DNA of 64,000 nt from RFXV01 sp038150465 (lineage in GTDB: Bacteria > Bacteroidota > Bacteroidia > Flavobacteriales > Schleiferiaceae). Below the pieces are notes generated by a model. It was given only the letters and a program-made list of their open reading frames with translations, searched no databases and was not told where the DNA came from. This document shows, in pieces, positions 32,887 through 42,760 of this stretch. The position numbers and the translations under genes were made by a program. Numbering within the stretch: the stretch's first letter is position 1; the number at the start of each line of letters is the position of its first letter. Location of the stretch: the NCBI GenBank assembly GCA_038150465.1, contig JAYOTP010000001.1, positions 57,866 to 121,865 on the forward strand, written 5' to 3'.

Positions 32887-35793
32887 ATGCGTCTCTCCAC
32901 TCTCTTTTTCGGAACGCTGATCTCGATCCTGTGCTCAAACCATGCACTGCGTGCACAAACCGAAGAGGGCATCCTCCGAGGTATCGTGATGGAAGCTTCT
33001 ACGGGCGAACCTCTTTTTTCCGCCAATATTCAGGTGGTGGGTGTACAGGCCGGAGCCGTCAGTGATTTTGACGGAAACTTTGAACTGCGTCTGCCCGAAG
33101 GAAGCTACGACCTGAGCATTTCTTTCCTCGGTCTGCAAACCCTCAATATCTCTGGTGTTCAGGTGATGGCCGGAGAAGTAGAATTGTTGGGCAAGATCCG
33201 CCTGAAGCCGGGCGGAGAAGAATTGGAAGAGGTCACCGTTACGGCCGAAGCCATCAAGAACACTGAATCGGCACTGATTGCTATGCGGGCCAAATCGGCC
33301 AATGTCATGGATGGAATATCCGCACAAACCTTCAAAAAGATAGGGGATGGCAATGCCGCAGCGGCCGTGAAGAGAGTGCCCGGTGTCTCGCTTCAGGGAG
33401 GGAAGTATGTCTACGTGCGCGGATTGGGCGATCGTTATACCAAGACCACCCTGCACGGGATGGATATCCCCGGCCTGGATCCGGACAGGAACAGCCTGCA
33501 GATGGATATCTTCCCGACCAATATCATCAGCAACATCATCGTGCGTAAGTCCTTCACTGCCGATCTACCGGCGGACTTCACAGGCGGCGTGGTCAATATC
33601 GAAACCAAGGAATTTCCCGAAAAGCCGGTCACAAATGTTTCTGCGAGCATCGGGTTTACCCCTGGCATGCACTTCAACAGCGCTTACAGAAGTTATGAGG
33701 GCGGCGGACTGGATTTTTTGGGATTTGACGATGGAAGTCGCTCGGATCCTTTGGGCATGAGTGCTTCCAACCCAGCGCCCACAGGCGAACAAGCCGATCC
33801 GCGACTCAAGCCCAGCGACCCTGGAGCCGACGGATTTACGCGCTCATTCAATGGTGAGATGGGCAGCAAAACATCCACGAGCCCCTTGAATTTTGGTTTG
33901 GGCATTTCCGGGGGCAACCAACTCAAATGGAAGAAACGAACACTGGGCTGGATCGCCTCATTCTCCTATAAGAACAAGACGAATTTCTACGAGAACTGGG
34001 AACAGAACTACTACAGAAAAGACAGGGACAGCAATACAAATGCCCTGCGTTCCGACCGCTTGCAATCCGGCGCCCTCGGGATCAACAACGTTTTTGTCAG
34101 CGGACTTCTGGGAGGTGCCTTGAAAACCACTCGCTCGAAATACAAGATCGTGTTGATGCACCTGCAAAATGGAGAATCAAAGGCGGGATTGCTCGATCAG
34201 GGCGATTTCATCCGTTCGAACAACGAACAAGTCCGTCACAATCTGGAATACAGCCAGCGATCCATCAGCAATGCACTGATATCTGGAAAGCACCTTTTCG
34301 ATGGTGGTGACTGGGAACTGGATTGGCGCATCTCACCCACCTATTCGCAGATCCTGGACAAAGACATCCGCCTGACCAATTATCTGGTCGAACGCGACGC
34401 AAATGGATCGATCACTTCGTATGCGATCGATGCTTCTGAGGGTGGCTTCCCAAAACGCCTGTGGCGCTCACTGAATGAATACAACATCGCTTCCCGCCTC
34501 TATGCACACAGAACGCATGATCTCTTTGGAAAAGAGGCCCGGCTGACCTTTGGTGTGGGCTATGTGATCAAGAATCGAGATTATTCCATCCTGGACTACG
34601 AACTCCGAACCCTTGGCAATCTTCAGAGACTTTCGGGCAACGGAGATGAACTCATGACCGATGCCTTCCTCTGGAACGCACAGGACCCAAATGCGCCTGG
34701 TGTATTTGTCCACGGTCAATTTCAAGCGAACAATACGTTCAACGGTGTCCAACAGACGCTTTCGGCCTATGCTTCGGAATCCTTCCGCATCGGCGATCAA
34801 CTCAGAGGGGAGATGGGCATCCGGATGGAGAAATACGATCAATCCTATACCGGACAGAACCAGATCGCCAACGAAACACCCAATGCACCTAATGCGCGGA
34901 TCTTCGACAACGAAAAGGTCCTGGATATTTTGCAGTTCTTTCCATCGGTCAACCTCATCTATGCCCTCTCCGACCGCACCAATCTGAGGGCCTCCTGGTC
35001 GCAGACCACAGCCCGACCTTCGTTCCGGGAGATCTCCACAGCCGAGATCGTGGACGTGCTTTCAGGCATGACCTTCATTGGCAATGTGGATCTGGTGCAA
35101 ACGGACATCCAGAACATGGACCTCCGTTATGAAACTTTCTTCAATGGCAACCAAATGCTCTCGCTCAGCGGTTTCTACAAAACCTTCGTCAATCCGATAG
35201 AAATGATCTCCTATGAGCAAGATCCGTCGAGCTTTCAGCCGCGCAATGTAGGCGACGCACGCTTGTTCGGGCTCGAGCTGGAGGGACGCTTCAATCTGAG
35301 CGAGCTGAGTGAAAAGATGGAGGCCTGGTCGCTCAATTCAAATCTTACGCTGATCGATGCCCAAGTCGCCTTTGACAAGCGGCCTGGCGGTGATTACGAC
35401 GGAAAAATCAATGGGCTCCGAGTAGGCGAAGAACCCAGCGACTACCGCGACATGCAGGGTCAATCCCCTTATATCGTGAATGTGGGCCTGAGCTATCGCG
35501 GCCTTGAAAATGGCTATGAAGCCGGGCTCTTTTACAACGTTCAGGGACCTAAACTGGTCAGCGTGGGCATCAATTACACGCCGGACGTCTACTCGGTGCC
35601 TTTCCACAGCCTGAACTTCAACTTCAGGAAGGTCTTCGGTGAAGACGGCAAATATCAACTGGGCCTCTCATTAGATAATATCCTCGACGATGTGCTCGAA
35701 ACAGAGACCCGTTCCTTCCGGGCCGATGCCAATGTATTCAATCGCCTTTCTCCGGGGCGCACCTTCGGTCTGAACTTCAGCCTCCGGATCTGA
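32887..35793 (+). CDS. TonB-dependent outer-membrane receptor
   Basis: A 968-residue receptor that imports a ligand through a 22-strand barrel using TonB energy. It has a signal peptide (1-24), a carboxypeptidase-regulatory-like domain (about 28-105), a plug domain (about 120-245, with YVRGLGDRYTKTTLHGMDIP) and the barrel. It belongs to the group with RGLGDRY and LPADFTGGVVNIETKEFPE rather than to the SusC group; no SusD is present. Its partner is the lipoprotein encoded upstream. A terminator closes the pair. The substrate cannot be read from the sequence. Confidence 0.93.
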   Translation: MRLSTLFFGTLISILCSNHALRAQTEEGILRGIVMEASTGEPLFSANIQVVGVQAGAVSDFDGNFELRLPEGSYDLSISFLGLQTLNISGVQVMAGEVELLGKIRLKPGGEELEEVTVTAEAIKNTESALIAMRAKSANVMDGISAQTFKKIGDGNAAAAVKRVPGVSLQGGKYVYVRGLGDRYTKTTLHGMDIPGLDPDRNSLQMDIFPTNIISNIIVRKSFTADLPADFTGGVVNIETKEFPEKPVTNVSASIGFTPGMHFNSAYRSYEGGGLDFLGFDDGSRSDPLGMSASNPAPTGEQADPRLKPSDPGADGFTRSFNGEMGSKTSTSPLNFGLGISGGNQLKWKKRTLGWIASFSYKNKTNFYENWEQNYYRKDRDSNTNALRSDRLQSGALGINNVFVSGLLGGALKTTRSKYKIVLMHLQNGESKAGLLDQGDFIRSNNEQVRHNLEYSQRSISNALISGKHLFDGGDWELDWRISPTYSQILDKDIRLTNYLVERDANGSITSYAIDASEGGFPKRLWRSLNEYNIASRLYAHRTHDLFGKEARLTFGVGYVIKNRDYSILDYELRTLGNLQRLSGNGDELMTDAFLWNAQDPNAPGVFVHGQFQANNTFNGVQQTLSAYASESFRIGDQLRGEMGIRMEKYDQSYTGQNQIANETPNAPNARIFDNEKVLDILQFFPSVNLIYALSDRTNLRASWSQTTARPSFREISTAEIVDVLSGMTFIGNVDLVQTDIQNMDLRYETFFNGNQMLSLSGFYKTFVNPIEMISYEQDPSSFQPRNVGDARLFGLELEGRFNLSELSEKMEAWSLNSNLTLIDAQVAFDKRPGGDYDGKINGLRVGEEPSDYRDMQGQSPYIVNVGLSYRGLENGYEAGLFYNVQGPKLVSVGINYTPDVYSVPFHSLNFNFRKVFGEDGKYQLGLSLDNILDDVLETETRSFRADANVFNRLSPGRTFGLNFSLRI

Positions 35794-35820
35794 TCCCAAA
35801 CAGAACTTGCTGGGAATGAG

Positions 35821-35846
35821 AAAGCCCGCTCTTTCGAGCGGGCTTT
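35821..35846. terminator. Bidirectional terminator after the TonB receptor gene
   Basis: AAAGCCCGCTC and GAGCGGGCTTT form a perfect 11-bp stem with a TTTC loop, flanked by A and T on the two sides. It lies between the receptor stop and the convergent amt gene and can serve both. Confidence 0.8.
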
Positions 35847-35924
35847 AGGCTGCTGTCCTATCTCAAACCAAACCAAACAGGACTTCTGACCCCCATCAGA
35901 AGCAATGAATGCAGGCAGCCAAAA

Positions 35925-37235
35925 TCAGTTTGCGACCAATGATTCTGCGTGTTGTGAAAAATCAAGGCCTTGCTCTTCCTGAACCTCGTCCACACGTATG
36001 GGAACGAGTTTATCGGTGATCCAGAAAAGCGCGTAAGACAAGAGGAATACAGAAACGGAGATGATGACCAAAGTGATCAAATGGGTTTGGAAGAGTTCGT
36101 AACTCCCAGTGATCACGCCGCCTTCGGTGGCAAAAACAGCCGTCAATACCATGCCGCTCATTCCACCCACTCCATGACAGGGAAATACATCCAGCGTGTC
36201 GTCCACTGATGAGCGGTTTTTGAGGTAGAGGGCAAAGCGACTAACGATGGCCGAAACAAATCCGATGGTCAGGGATGATCCCAATCCAACAAAACCTGCG
36301 GCCGGTGTGATCGCCACCAAGCCCACTACAGCACCAATACAAGCACCCAAGGCTGAAACCTTTCCCCGGTAGGCAAAATCAAGGAAGAGCCAGGTGATCA
36401 TTGCCGTTGCAGAAGCCAGGTGGGTATTCATAAAGGCTTGAACCGCCACACCATCAGCCGCCAAAGCAGATCCGGAATTGAAGCCGAACCAACCGAACCA
36501 AAGAAGTCCGGTGCCCAATAGAACAAAAGGAATGTTCACAGGAGCCGACTGTTCCTGCTTGCGCTTTCCAATGAAAAGAGCGGCCGCCAATGCCGCGACG
36601 CCTGCCGAGATGTGCACCACGGTTCCACCTGCAAAGTCAAGTACGCCCAACTGAAACAGCAACCCATCTGGATGCCAGGTCATATGGGCCAATGGCGCAT
36701 AAATGAACAAGGTGAAGAAGATCATGAAGAGCAGATAGCTCCAAAAGCGAACTCGCTCAGCAAAGGCGCCTGTGATGAGCGCCGGAGTGATCACTGCGAA
36801 CTTCATTTGAAAGGCCGCGAAGAGCAAAAGAGGCAATCCCCCGCCCAGGCGGTCGTGTGGAGCCAATCCCACATCTTTCATAAAGAAAAATGTTCTCGGG
36901 TCGCCTATGATGCCGCCCCAGCTGTCTCCGAATGCGAGACTGAAGCCGACCAGGAACCACAGCACGCTCACCACTCCCAATGCAACAAAGCTCTGGAGCA
37001 TGGTGCTGATGATGTTCTTGCGGCCCACCATTCCCCCGTAGAAGAAGCTCAGACCAGGTGTCATCAGCAGAACCAGACCGGATGCAGTCAGCATCCAAGC
37101 GATGTTGGCAGGATCGATATCGGAAGCAAAAGCCGAATCGGATGCATCTGAAAGCACAGGCGCGATGAGGCTCAATAGAGCCAAAAACACCAAAGCGATG
37201 CCAGACAGCGGACTTTTCTTGAATAATGTGATCAC
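35925..37235 (-). CDS. amt: Ammonium transporter Amt
   Basis: A 436-residue ammonium channel of the inner membrane with 11 predicted helices after an N-terminal signal-like segment. Family features include FFYGGMVGRKN, the pore His in HMTWHPDG, FAGGTVVHISAG, and the second pore His in DVFPCHGVGGMSG. The start is GTG at 37235, preceded by a good AAGGAG ribosome site 3 bp away. No glnK/glnB gene adjoins it, although amt-glnK pairing is common. A -7 box lies at 37255-37262. Confidence 0.95.
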   Translation of the reverse strand: MITLFKKSPLSGIALVFLALLSLIAPVLSDASDSAFASDIDPANIAWMLTASGLVLLMTPGLSFFYGGMVGRKNIISTMLQSFVALGVVSVLWFLVGFSLAFGDSWGGIIGDPRTFFFMKDVGLAPHDRLGGGLPLLLFAAFQMKFAVITPALITGAFAERVRFWSYLLFMIFFTLFIYAPLAHMTWHPDGLLFQLGVLDFAGGTVVHISAGVAALAAALFIGKRKQEQSAPVNIPFVLLGTGLLWFGWFGFNSGSALAADGVAVQAFMNTHLASATAMITWLFLDFAYRGKVSALGACIGAVVGLVAITPAAGFVGLGSSLTIGFVSAIVSRFALYLKNRSSVDDTLDVFPCHGVGGMSGMVLTAVFATEGGVITGSYELFQTHLITLVIISVSVFLLSYALFWITDKLVPIRVDEVQEEQGLDFSQHAESLVAN

Positions 37236-37254
37236 TACTCCTTGGTTTGAGGGG

Positions 37255-37262
37255 CAAAATTA
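37255..37262 (-). promoter_or_regulatory. -7 box for amt
   Basis: On the minus strand TAATTTTG matches TAnnTTTG, ending 19 bp before the GTG start. A short inverted repeat ACCCCT/AGGGGT separated by T-rich bases lies upstream (37290-37309). The 258-bp gap between amt and the OmpA-family gene holds nothing else I can support. Confidence 0.6.
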
Positions 37263-37493
37263 TCAAAATCATTCTATGAAAACACTTCTACCCCTGTTTT
37301 TTTAGGGGTCACTTTAAAATTATTTCATTTTTCCTTTCAGAAAGGAGGTTTGAGAGGGGGTAAGTCATTATATGCCCCGATCTTTGATTTCCACAGCCTT
37401 GAAATGAGCGCAAAAGGAACCGGACCGAATTCCGTGGATCGGTCAACACATCAAAAAACGCTCAGTGGATCGGGCGAAGACCTTGTCTCTCTT

Positions 37494-38504
37494 TTACTCT
37501 GAAGCGCCGTCCTCTTCGGGCACCGACCAGGCCGATGAATCCATCAACTCGGCAAGAGCGCTCAGGTCGGGTGTGATGATCACCTCTGTTCTTCTGTTCC
37601 TGGCCTTGTTCTCGTCGGTATCATTCTCCGCAATGGGTGCGAATTCGCCCCGACCACTGGCCACAATGGACGAGGGGTCCACGCCTTCTTTTGCCGTGAG
37701 CTCTTTGACCACGGCTGTCGCCCGCATGACGCTCAGATCCCAGTTATCACGAACTCCATTGCGTCCGCTGAACGCATCAGAATCTGTGTGTCCCTCCACG
37801 GTAATGCTCAATTCAGGATTCGCCGCCAGGACTTCGGCCAGGCGTCCCAAAGCCTCTTTCGCTCCAACATTGAGCGTCCATTTCGCGGATTCAAAGAGCA
37901 GGCGATTGTCCAAAGACACATAGACCTTGCCCCCTCGGTTTTCGACGGTCAGTCCCTTTCCGGTGTAGCTGCTCAGCGCATCGCTGACCATATTCTGTAT
38001 GTAGCGCACCACCGAATCCTGTTTGCTGATCACCGACTCCAACTCCTTCACGCGGGCCTCCCGCTGAGCCAGTCGAGCAGTCAGCTCGGAGAGATTGGCC
38101 CGTTCCTCGACCAGCGAGTCGTGTTCATCCTGCAGCCGCATATCCAATTCCTGAAGGCGCTCAAGCATCTTCTTGTTTTCACGTGCGCTGTTGGTGAGCA
38201 GTGCATTGTTGTTCTCCAAAAGGAAATCGTAGCTCCGGCTCAGGTCGGCATAATTGCGGTTCATCTTGCGCAACTCCTTGCCCGACTCAGCCGTATCGGC
38301 CCGCAGTCCGGCCACATCCGTTCGGCACTTTTCCAGATCGCTGTTCAGGGTTTCCACCAACTGCCGACAATTGAACTCGGCATTCCTCAGGGAATCCGAC
38401 TCGGCTTCAAGGGCTGAATATCTGCTCAAAAGGTCTTTGTGCACCTTGCTGCTCACGCAGGAAGAAAGACCCAGAACAAGGAAGAGGAAGGCAACAGCTC
38501 TCAT
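37494..38504 (-). CDS. OmpA-family lipoprotein with coiled coil
   Basis: A 336-residue protein: signal peptide with lipobox L-S-S-C (about residues 12-15), a long coiled coil (about 30-165), and a C-terminal OmpA domain that binds peptidoglycan. The OmpA signature is visible as TVEGHTDSDAF, then NWDLSVMRATAVVKEL and ENKARNRRTEVIITP. The architecture suggests a tether between outer membrane and cell wall. The ATG at 38504 is chosen for the lipobox. Its neighbours (amt and xth) give no further hint. Confidence 0.9.
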   Translation of the reverse strand: MRAVAFLFLVLGLSSCVSSKVHKDLLSRYSALEAESDSLRNAEFNCRQLVETLNSDLEKCRTDVAGLRADTAESGKELRKMNRNYADLSRSYDFLLENNNALLTNSARENKKMLERLQELDMRLQDEHDSLVEERANLSELTARLAQREARVKELESVISKQDSVVRYIQNMVSDALSSYTGKGLTVENRGGKVYVSLDNRLLFESAKWTLNVGAKEALGRLAEVLAANPELSITVEGHTDSDAFSGRNGVRDNWDLSVMRATAVVKELTAKEGVDPSSIVASGRGEFAPIAENDTDENKARNRRTEVIITPDLSALAELMDSSAWSVPEEDGASE

Positions 38505-38589
38505 AGTTGAAATTTGTTGCAAGATGCTTCTGAAGGAGTCTTTTTTCAGACCCCGGATCAAGGAATAATCCCCCGCTTAATGTGAATAG

Positions 38590-39351
38590 TCAGGCGAGTT
38601 CCACCAGGATCGGACAGTGGTCGGAGTGCTTCACCTCGGGAAGTATGGCCGAGTGCTTCAGGCGGGAAGCCAAGGGCTCACTGAGCATGTTGTAGTCTAT
38701 GCGCCAGCCCTTGTTGTTGGCTCGTGCGTTGGCTCTGTAGCTCCACCAGCTGTAATGATGAGGTTCTTTGACCCGTTCACGAAAACTGTCGATGAAGCCA
38801 TCTGCCAAAAACTCCGTCACCCATAGCCGTTCCTCTGGAAGGAATCCACTGACCGCAGCATTCCGGACAGGATCGTGGATGTCGATCGCCTGATGGCAGA
38901 TGTTGTAATCGCCCGAAAGGACGAGATTTGGGCGTTCGGTCCGGATGTTTTTGATCCACTCATGGAAATCCACCAAAAAACGCATCTTCACTTCTTGTCG
39001 GATGTCTCCCGCACTTCCCGAAGGAAAATACAGGCTGAACACGCTCACATCACCAAAGTCTGCACGCAATACTCTGCCCTCTGCATCGATATAGTCTATA
39101 CCGCAACCTGCAACGACCCGATCCGGTGCTTTCTTGGACAATATGGCCACTCCGCTGTATCCTTTCTTTTCTGCCGAATGCCAGTGATGATGGTAGCCCA
39201 AATGGTCAAAAAGCGCCGTATCGACTTGCTCTTTCAGGGCCTTGGTCTCCTGCAGGCAGATCACATCCGGGGATTCTTCTTCGAGCCACTGCCCGAACCC
39301 CTTTTTCAGTGCTGCCCGTATTCCGTTCACATTGTATGAGATGATCTTCAT
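38590..39351 (-). CDS. xth: Exodeoxyribonuclease III / AP endonuclease
   Basis: DNA-repair nuclease of the exonuclease III (Xth) family, 253 residues. The conserved catalytic segments are SYNVNGIRAAL at the start, CLQETKAL, SGDYNICHQAIDI, and SDHCPILVELA at the end with the catalytic His. It cuts at abasic sites in the cytoplasm. The ATG at 39351 is set by the family start MKIISYN. It is divergent from the large outer-membrane protein gene, with only 28 bp between the two starts. Confidence 0.95.
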   Translation of the reverse strand: MKIISYNVNGIRAALKKGFGQWLEEESPDVICLQETKALKEQVDTALFDHLGYHHHWHSAEKKGYSGVAILSKKAPDRVVAGCGIDYIDAEGRVLRADFGDVSVFSLYFPSGSAGDIRQEVKMRFLVDFHEWIKNIRTERPNLVLSGDYNICHQAIDIHDPVRNAAVSGFLPEERLWVTEFLADGFIDSFRERVKEPHHYSWWSYRANARANNKGWRIDYNMLSEPLASRLKHSAILPEVKHSDHCPILVELA

Positions 39352-39379
39352 ATACGGGAAATTAGCGCCAAAGGGTGAA

Positions 39380-42300
39380 TTGAGAAAATACCTGTGGATC
39401 TTGTTCTTCGCAGTGGGCATCGCTCATTCATTGAGTGCCCAGCGCATGCAGGAGCGCCACTTTTCGGCCGGAAGCGACAGCCTTTATTGTTCAGACCGGA
39501 CCATCATCACTTCCTCCTTTGTCCTGAAGGTTCAAGGCGATACACTTTCTCCCGACCGGTACCGCTGGTTCCCTGATCTGAAGGGCGTTTGGGTGCCCGG
39601 CGGCCTTACCCATGATGCCTTGGTCCATTTTCAGGCCTTGCAGCTCGATCTATCCGCAGATGCCTATTTGCGGCCACTCTCAGACTTTGGAATACCGATA
39701 CTCAAAGACCCCAAAGGCAGTGCGCTGGAAGAAATTCCCAGAGAGCGTCCATTCGACGGCCTGAACCGAAGCGGATCGATCAGCAGAAGCCTCTCTTTTG
39801 GAAATGGGCAGAACGCGGTATTGAATTCCAATTTCAATCTTCAGCTCTCGGGACGACTCTCTGAAGGCACGCGCATCAAAGCCTCGATCGCAGACAACAG
39901 CATTCCCATTCAGGCCGACGGTTTCTCCCAACAGGTCCGTGAGTTCGACCAGATCTTCATCGAGCTTGAGAACGATGATTTTGGCACTGTGCGGGCAGGA
40001 GATATCCAACTGCGTTCAGAAGGCAGCCGGTTCCTGAACTTCGAAAAAAGAGTGACGGGCGGTCTTTTGCAGACTGAGCTGCCCACCGGAGGCGGGACCT
40101 TGGATGTGACCGCATCTGGCGCCCTGGCCCGTGGACGTTTCCATCGCAACACCTTCATGGGCGAAGAGGGCAATCAGGGACCCTATCCACTCAGCGGGGC
40201 GAATGGCGAACAGTTCATCTTCATCATTTCGGGCAGCGAGCGGGTGTACATCGATGGGGTGCTGCTGCAAAGAGGGGCAGATGCCGATTACCTGATGAAC
40301 TACACCACAGGTGAGCTCACCTTCACATCACGCCGCCCGATCGCAAGGGAACACCGCATCAATGTGGAGTTCCAATACACCGACCAGGCCTACTTGCGCT
40401 CTGCGGCCTTTGGCGACCTGGGGTTCCAAAAAGGGAAGTGGCAGCTGCGAAGCCGATGGTTCAGTGAACAGGACCATCCCGATCAGCCGCTTCAACTCAC
40501 CTTGAACGATGAAGAGAGAAAACAGCTGGCCGCTGCAGGTGATCAGTGGAATGCTCTGAGATTTTCCTCGATCCGTCCATATTCTGGACTGCCCGGGGAG
40601 TTTCCCTATCGACTGACCGATAGCCTCGGGGTGGATTCCGTATTGGTCTATGCGCCGGCGGATTCCCAAAGCACCCGCTATACAGCGAGTTTCCTCGAAG
40701 TTGGCAATGGCCAGGGCGACTATGTGCTCGACCAAAGGCTGGCCAACGGCAATGTATACCGCTGGGTGGCTCCCATCAATGGGGAGCCACAGGGGAATTA
40801 TGCGCCCATCAGAAGGCTTCAGGCGCCCAATCAGCTTCAGGTGATGAGCCAGCAACTGCACTTCGAAGATGAGAAATACGGGCAGTGGAGCGCCGAATGG
40901 GCGGCCAGCCGAAACGACAGGAACCGGCTTTCCGATAAGGACGCATCGGATGATATTGGCCACGCATTCAATCTTCTGTGGCAGAAGAAGGAAAAGCGAT
41001 GGGAATACCGGACAGAATATCAATTCGATCAGAAAGAATTCAGGACCGTTGAGCGCATCCGCAATGTGGAATTTGCCCGGGACTGGAACCTCTCCGACCA
41101 AGCACTCGATCTGCATCTGGGCCAGATGTCCATGGCCTACACTGCAGATTCTGCAAAATGGAAGGCCGATCTCTCCGCACTTCGGCAGGGAAGCTTGTAT
41201 TCGGGTTTCAAGCCATCGATACAGTTCGAAAAGAAGAGCACGCATTGGGAAATGAACGGAAACGCCAGTTGGCTCGCTTCCAGCGACAGCAGCGGCACCT
41301 CCTCTTTTGCCCGTGAACGCTTGTTCCTGAGAAGGAAGTGGGGGCGCTACTCGATGGGGATGATCAGCCGGGGCGAATGGAATACGGCAAGCGGTGTCCG
41401 GGCGCAACAAAAAGGCGGCTATGCCTTCTTTGAGAACGAATTTTTCCAGGAGCTCGGCGACTCCGTCGATGCAACCTACCTCCGATTGGGGGTATTTCAA
41501 CGGAGCGATGACAGCACACGCCTGGACGAACCCTTGACTCGCTCCGCCTGGGTACGAGGTGTGCGCACCAACGCGAGATACCGGACAGAAAGGGGTGGTT
41601 TGGCGAGCATCGACCTGCAATACCGCTCATTCGAACCATCGGGAACGGAAGCGGAAAACAAAAGAAGTTTCACCTCCCGTTTGCGGTATCAGGAGCATTT
41701 CCTGAACAAAGGCATCCACTGGAATACATTCTACGAATCGGGCATCAGCAACCAACCGCTCAGAACTTTCTCCTATCTCGAGGTGCCCAATGGGGCCGGA
41801 TTGTACACTTGGGTGGATTACAACGGAAATGGCCTGCAGGAACTCAATGAATTCGAGCGGGCCCAGTTGCCGGGCGAAGGCCGATTCGTCAAGATCTATA
41901 CGCCCGGGCGCAGTTTACAGGAAGCCGGACGCACGCTTGTGAGCCAAACGCTGGGCATCCGACCTCTGGCCTGGGTGCGGAACGGAGCGAACAAACCCTT
42001 TTGGTCGCGATGGAGCAGCCAGTGGAGCTACAGCCTGGAGAACATCCAAGTGCTGAATGGCGAACTGAATTCGCTCGACCCGTTCCAACGACCATCCGCA
42101 GACTCCCTTTCCCTAACAAGGAGGGAGAACAACCGCCTGAGTCTGTTCTACAACAGGACACAATTGCGGTTCGGCGGCGAATACAGCTTCATCCAGCTGA
42201 AGAACAAACAGATCCAGGCCTATGGCCCCGAAGGAAATGAACAGAGGACGCACCGTCTGATCCTCAGATCGCAGATAAGTGCGGCTCTGAGTGCACAGAC

Positions 42301-42760
42301 CCGGATGGAGTTGGAGGAAAAGGGACTGTTCACCCCCGGGTTCACCGAGCGGAACTACAAGCTCCAAAAACAGGAAGTGGAACTGCAACTCAGCTGGCAG
42401 TTCGGGCCGGAATTCAACCTTCGGTCCCAAACAGGATTTTCAGAAAGCAACAACAGCTCGGGTGCTGAATCTCTTGAATCATTGCGTCAGAACCTCAATC
42501 TGCAATACAGCCTGAGCGGGCGTTCGAATCTGAACTGCAGTCTAGAATACCGCTCCAACGATTTTTCAGGAAACCCTCTTTCGCCCGTTGGCTACGAGAT
42601 GCTTCAGGGCCTGACCGGTGGAGACAATGTCCTTTGGAACATCACCTGGGAACGACAGCTCTTCGAATTCGTGCAGTTGAATCTGAGGTACGACGGGCGA
42701 AAGACCATGGGCAACCCAAGCATACACGTGGGAAGCATGCAGCTCAAAGCCCTTTTTTAG
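39380..42760 (+). CDS. Very large outer-membrane protein, unknown
   Basis: About 1126 residues with a signal peptide (LRKYLWILFFAVGIAHSLSAQ region) and a body rich in alternating aromatic/polar strands typical of a big beta-barrel. Recognisable stretches are GTRIKASIADNSIPIQADG and FDQIFIELENDDFGTVRAGD (about residues 160-205), which recur in large Bacteroidota outer-membrane proteins without assigned role. The start is probably TTG at 39380 preceded by AAAGGG; an ATG at 39341 would overlap xth. It ends without a T9SS sorting domain. Its stop overlaps that of the convergent coiled-coil gene by 4 bp. Confidence 0.75.
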   Translation: MRKYLWILFFAVGIAHSLSAQRMQERHFSAGSDSLYCSDRTIITSSFVLKVQGDTLSPDRYRWFPDLKGVWVPGGLTHDALVHFQALQLDLSADAYLRPLSDFGIPILKDPKGSALEEIPRERPFDGLNRSGSISRSLSFGNGQNAVLNSNFNLQLSGRLSEGTRIKASIADNSIPIQADGFSQQVREFDQIFIELENDDFGTVRAGDIQLRSEGSRFLNFEKRVTGGLLQTELPTGGGTLDVTASGALARGRFHRNTFMGEEGNQGPYPLSGANGEQFIFIISGSERVYIDGVLLQRGADADYLMNYTTGELTFTSRRPIAREHRINVEFQYTDQAYLRSAAFGDLGFQKGKWQLRSRWFSEQDHPDQPLQLTLNDEERKQLAAAGDQWNALRFSSIRPYSGLPGEFPYRLTDSLGVDSVLVYAPADSQSTRYTASFLEVGNGQGDYVLDQRLANGNVYRWVAPINGEPQGNYAPIRRLQAPNQLQVMSQQLHFEDEKYGQWSAEWAASRNDRNRLSDKDASDDIGHAFNLLWQKKEKRWEYRTEYQFDQKEFRTVERIRNVEFARDWNLSDQALDLHLGQMSMAYTADSAKWKADLSALRQGSLYSGFKPSIQFEKKSTHWEMNGNASWLASSDSSGTSSFARERLFLRRKWGRYSMGMISRGEWNTASGVRAQQKGGYAFFENEFFQELGDSVDATYLRLGVFQRSDDSTRLDEPLTRSAWVRGVRTNARYRTERGGLASIDLQYRSFEPSGTEAENKRSFTSRLRYQEHFLNKGIHWNTFYESGISNQPLRTFSYLEVPNGAGLYTWVDYNGNGLQELNEFERAQLPGEGRFVKIYTPGRSLQEAGRTLVSQTLGIRPLAWVRNGANKPFWSRWSSQWSYSLENIQVLNGELNSLDPFQRPSADSLSLTRRENNRLSLFYNRTQLRFGGEYSFIQLKNKQIQAYGPEGNEQRTHRLILRSQISAALSAQTRMELEEKGLFTPGFTERNYKLQKQEVELQLSWQFGPEFNLRSQTGFSESNNSSGAESLESLRQNLNLQYSLSGRSNLNCSLEYRSNDFSGNPLSPVGYEMLQGLTGGDNVLWNITWERQLFEFVQLNLRYDGRKTMGNPSIHVGSMQLKALF

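Noticed and set aside
40328..41620. Open frame of 430 codons opposite the large outer-membrane protein gene
   Set aside because: The plus-strand protein has a signal peptide and barrel pattern throughout; the antisense frame has neither family features nor a promoter.
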